Origin: Desulfuromonadales bacterium
GTDB lineage: Bacteria > Desulfobacterota > Desulfuromonadia > Desulfuromonadales > JACZKF01
NCBI GenBank assembly: GCA_014860175.1
Contig: JACZKF010000301.1
Location: 1 to 6,400 of the forward strand
DNA length: 6,400 nt
Direction: 5' to 3'
The translations under genes were made by a program, and so were the position numbers. The notes under the pieces were generated by a model. It worked only from the letters and a program-made list of their open reading frames with translations, made no database searches and was not told where the DNA came from. Positions 4,437-6,400 of this stretch are shown here, piece by piece; within the stretch, counting starts at the first letter, position 1, and the number at the start of each line of letters is the position of its first letter.

Positions 4437-4482
4437 TTTATTTGGCGCAAAAAATCCTTGCGTGCCATTTTTATTTGGCGCA
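4437..4482. repeat. Two direct 13-base repeats with 33-base period
   Basis: TTTATTTGGCGCA occurs at 4437-4449 and again at 4470-4482, the second copy running into the possible start codon of the ORF at 4482. The 33-base period is about three helix turns, so both copies would face the same side of DNA. They could be paired protein sites or a small duplication. The region from 4313 to 4480 shows nothing else I can name beyond the minus-strand promoter candidate. Confidence 0.5.
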
Positions 4483-4628
4483 TGCCGCCGGCGGTGGAGG
4501 CGGGGGACCGGACCCGTTTCACCGAGCTGGTGCTGCGGGAGTTTGACCTCCTGTACGAGGGGAATATCGCCCGCTTCGGGCTGCGCCTGTCCGAATACCA
4601 GGCCTGGCGTCAGACGACGCAGCCCTAG
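4482..4628 (+). CDS. Possible 48-residue protein on the plus strand
   Basis: A short frame from the ATG at 4482 to TAG at 4626 reads as acidic, helical protein (DRTRFTELVLREFDLLYEG, then NIARFGLRLSEYQAW). It has a composition more like real protein than the shadow frames around it. The frame remains open far upstream, so the start is unsure, and there is no ribosome site before the ATG. It is followed 30 bases later by a bidirectional terminator, which supports a plus-strand transcript ending here. I recognise no family. It may also be the surviving C-terminus of a decayed gene. Confidence 0.4.
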   Translation: MPPAVEAGDRTRFTELVLREFDLLYEGNIARFGLRLSEYQAWRQTTQP

Positions 4629-4657
4629 CAGCTGCTGGGGATCCGAACTTCGGAGGC

Positions 4658-4688
4658 AAAAAAGGCGGGACCTCGCGGCCCCGCCTTT
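4658..4688. terminator. Bidirectional rho-independent terminator
   Basis: AAAGGCGGG (4661-4669) pairs with CCCGCCTTT (4680-4688) around a ten-base loop. Read on the minus strand, six T follow, making it the terminator of the oxidoreductase gene 28 bases after its stop. Read on the plus strand, TTTGTTCTT follows and it can end the convergent small gene. A 13-base palindrome, TCCGAACTTCGGA, lies just to the left at 4642-4654. Confidence 0.85.
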
Positions 4689-4716
4689 GTTCTTACTTCC
4701 GTAATTCAAACCGGAC

Positions 4717-6400
4717 TCACCCCACATTCAGCTCCATCTGCCAGATGCCGCAGGGGCAGATGCCGGCGCAGATGCCGCAGCCGATGCAGACGTGGTCGTC
4801 GGAGACGTACTCGTAGCGGTCGTCCCCCAGATCGACCCGGCGGATCGCTCCTTCCGGACAGGCCTCCAGGCACATGTTGCAGTCGCGGCAGGTGCCGCAG
4901 GAGAGACAGCGGTTCTTCTCGTCTTTGGCGTCGGTGACGCAGAAGCGGCCGCGGTTCTGCGGGCGGAAAAGCTCCTTGGAGAGACAGGCCTGGGGGATGA
5001 TCTCCAGTTTCTTTTTCGCCACCGGCACGCCGCCGGCGAGATGGATGTCGATGTGCTCAGCGACTTCGCGGCCGGCGCCGATGGCGTGGGTGAGCAGCCC
5101 CGGGGCGATGGCGTCGCCGAGGGCGAAGACCCCTGGGGCGCGGGTCACCTGCCAGCAGCCGTCGACCTCCATCATCCCCTTGTCGGTGAGCCATTCCCGC
5201 GGGACGTAGGAGAGATCGGGGCGCTCGCCGATGGCGATGATCACGGTGTCGGCCTCGAGCAGCCGGCCTTCTTTGGTGTGGAGGCCGCACTCGTCGATCT
5301 TCTGGGTCTGGACCGGCCAGAGGATCTGGCCGCCGAGAGCCTTGAAGTGATCGATCTCTTTCTTGAAGGCGGCCGGGCGCTGGATGTCGATAGCCGTTAC
5401 CTGCTTCGCCCCCATGGCATAGGCGCCGAGGCAGACGTCCATGCCGGCGTTGCCGGCGCCGATGACCACCACCCGCTCGCCGACGGTTGGCTGGGCGCCG
5501 CTGTTGATCTGCTTGAGAAACTCGAGCCCCTTGACCAGCCGCTCATGGCCGGGGAAGGGGATGACCACCGGATTGTGGGCGCCGCTGGCGACCACCACCG
5601 CGTCGTTCTCCTGGCGGATCTGCTCGAACAGCGGGGCGTCGACCTGGGCGCCGGTGCGGATTTCGACTCCGAGCGACTTGATCCGGTCGATCTCGCTGCC
5701 CAGCACCGTGGCCGGCAGCCGATCGCTCGGGATGACCTGGCGCAGCTTGCCGCCGACCTCGGCGTCGGCCTCGTAGACGGTGACCGCATGCCCCATCAGC
5801 CTCAGCTGCCAGGCGGCCGAGAGGCCACCGGGGCCGCCGCCGATCACCGCCACCTGTTTGCCGCTGGCCGGCAGCGGTTTGGGAGCCGCCGCTTCGGTGG
5901 AGAGGCGGCCGAGTTCCTTCATCGCCACCGGCTTGTCGAGGTACTGGCGGGTGCAGGCGTCCATGCAGAGGTTGGGGCAGACCTCGCCGCAGACCGAGCC
6001 GGGGAAGGGTGAAAACTGCAGCACCAGCTCCAGCGCCTCCTTCACCTTCCCCTGGCGCAGCAGCTTGATCCGCTCCTGGGTCGGGATGGCGCTCGGGCAC
6101 GACGACTGGCAGGGGGCGGCGTAGCGCTTGTCCTGCCAATGGGGGATCTTCAGCCGGTCGTCGCCGGCGTTGACCAGGCCGGCGACGTGGGCATAGTCGT
6201 CGCGCACCAAGTCGCCGAAGATGCCGCCGGGAACCCATTTGTTGAGGCGGAACTCGCGCATGGTCGGGCGATGGACCCGCTTGCGCTCCTCATAGGTCTT
6301 GGCCAGGATCTTGCGCCACTGGGAAAAGTCGGTGAGCTGCGACAGGAGCTGGGGGCGGTCGATCTTCTCCAGAAAGATCGGGAAGCCGGCGCTCAGGAAC
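4717..6400 (-). CDS. GltD-type FAD/NAD(P) iron-sulfur oxidoreductase, 5' end outside window
   Basis: The frame stays open to the window edge, giving at least 560 residues. The ATG at 6261 is probably internal, as 46 convincing codons precede it. Numbering from that Met, cysteines 51, 55, 91, 95, 99 and 103 form the N-terminal Fe-S region of glutamate synthase small subunits. An FAD-binding VAVIGGGPGGLSAA lies at 137-150, an NAD(P)-binding VVVIGAGNAGMD at 264-275 and a second FAD motif GVFALGD at 377-383. Two ferredoxin clusters end the protein: CxxCxxCxxxCP at 458-469 and 492-503, with extra Cys452 and Cys455. It would pass electrons between NAD(P)H, FAD and ferredoxin-like partners in the cytoplasm. 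Ordinary GltD is about 470 residues and lacks the C-terminal ferredoxin. Related families include the NfnB and SfrB types; I cannot say which. A terminator follows directly. Confidence 0.9.
   Translation of the reverse strand, partial: FLSAGFPIFLEKIDRPQLLSQLTDFSQWRKILAKTYEERKRVHRPTMREFRLNKWVPGGIFGDLVRDDYAHVAGLVNAGDDRLKIPHWQDKRYAAPCQSSCPSAIPTQERIKLLRQGKVKEALELVLQFSPFPGSVCGEVCPNLCMDACTRQYLDKPVAMKELGRLSTEAAAPKPLPASGKQVAVIGGGPGGLSAAWQLRLMGHAVTVYEADAEVGGKLRQVIPSDRLPATVLGSEIDRIKSLGVEIRTGAQVDAPLFEQIRQENDAVVVASGAHNPVVIPFPGHERLVKGLEFLKQINSGAQPTVGERVVVIGAGNAGMDVCLGAYAMGAKQVTAIDIQRPAAFKKEIDHFKALGGQILWPVQTQKIDECGLHTKEGRLLEADTVIIAIGERPDLSYVPREWLTDKGMMEVDGCWQVTRAPGVFALGDAIAPGLLTHAIGAGREVAEHIDIHLAGGVPVAKKKLEIIPQACLSKELFRPQNRGRFCVTDAKDEKNRCLSCGTCRDCNMCLEACPEGAIRRVDLGDDRYEYVSDDHVCIGCGICAGICPCGIWQMELNVG

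Noticed and set aside
4792..6012. Long plus-strand open frame of 406 codons
   Set aside because: It is a shadow of the GC-rich oxidoreductase gene; its composition is dominated by Ala, Gly, Val and Asp, with no motif.
5397..6238. Arginine- or serine-rich minus-strand frames inside the oxidoreductase
   Set aside because: They are out-of-frame readings of the same gene with extreme composition, typical of GC-rich shadows.
1..6400. CRISPR array, tRNA or rRNA genes
   Set aside because: I saw no regularly spaced repeats, no tRNA-like arms and no rRNA-like conserved sequence.

Overview
The window looks like an accessory stretch of a GC-rich, probably anaerobic bacterium. A Geobacter/Desulfuromonas-type deltaproteobacterium is my best guess, inferred from a GltD-type flavoprotein carrying extra ferredoxin clusters and from decayed REP/RAYT elements with GGGACAGGTCCC-type repeats. 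Nothing seen here fixes the taxon. Almost every gene reads on the minus strand, so the description runs from high to low coordinates.

Right side (6400-4640): a large partial FAD/NAD(P) iron-sulfur oxidoreductase of the glutamate synthase small-subunit (GltD) type enters from outside the window. It ends at a strong hairpin terminator that also serves a possible 48-residue plus-strand gene. Next (4300-3564) is a nucleotidyltransferase-fold protein of the kind found in toxin-antitoxin or abortive-infection loci, with a small overlapping ORF upstream and a terminator downstream.

Centre (3500-2310): the most interesting part, an AT-richer integron gene cassette array with no integrase gene in the window (CALIN-like). 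A good sigma70-type promoter overlapped by a 17-base palindrome points into it. Two attC recombination sites can be folded by eye into paired R''/R' and L''/L' boxes with extrahelical bases. They delimit cassette 1 (an unknown protein interrupted by an in-frame TAA), cassette 2 (an intact cassette for a small RDD-family membrane protein) and the start of cassette 3 (a 63-residue unknown protein). The first attC has been read through as coding sequence in the longest ORF of cassette 2, so that ORF's true start lies 25 codons further in.

The array breaks off at 2110-2103, where a zone of REP repeats and decayed REP-associated transposase (RAYT) sequence begins (2103-1547). Further left are an intact lipoprotein-type alpha/beta hydrolase (1455-481), a hairpin at its 3' end, and a frameshifted, N-terminally truncated PIN-domain (VapC-like) remnant (446-170). 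Bases 1-169 hold nothing I can identify.

Taken together, a stable metabolic gene lies at the right edge. The rest is a mosaic of mobile or horizontally moved pieces: gene cassettes, a RAYT/REP element and toxin-antitoxin relics.
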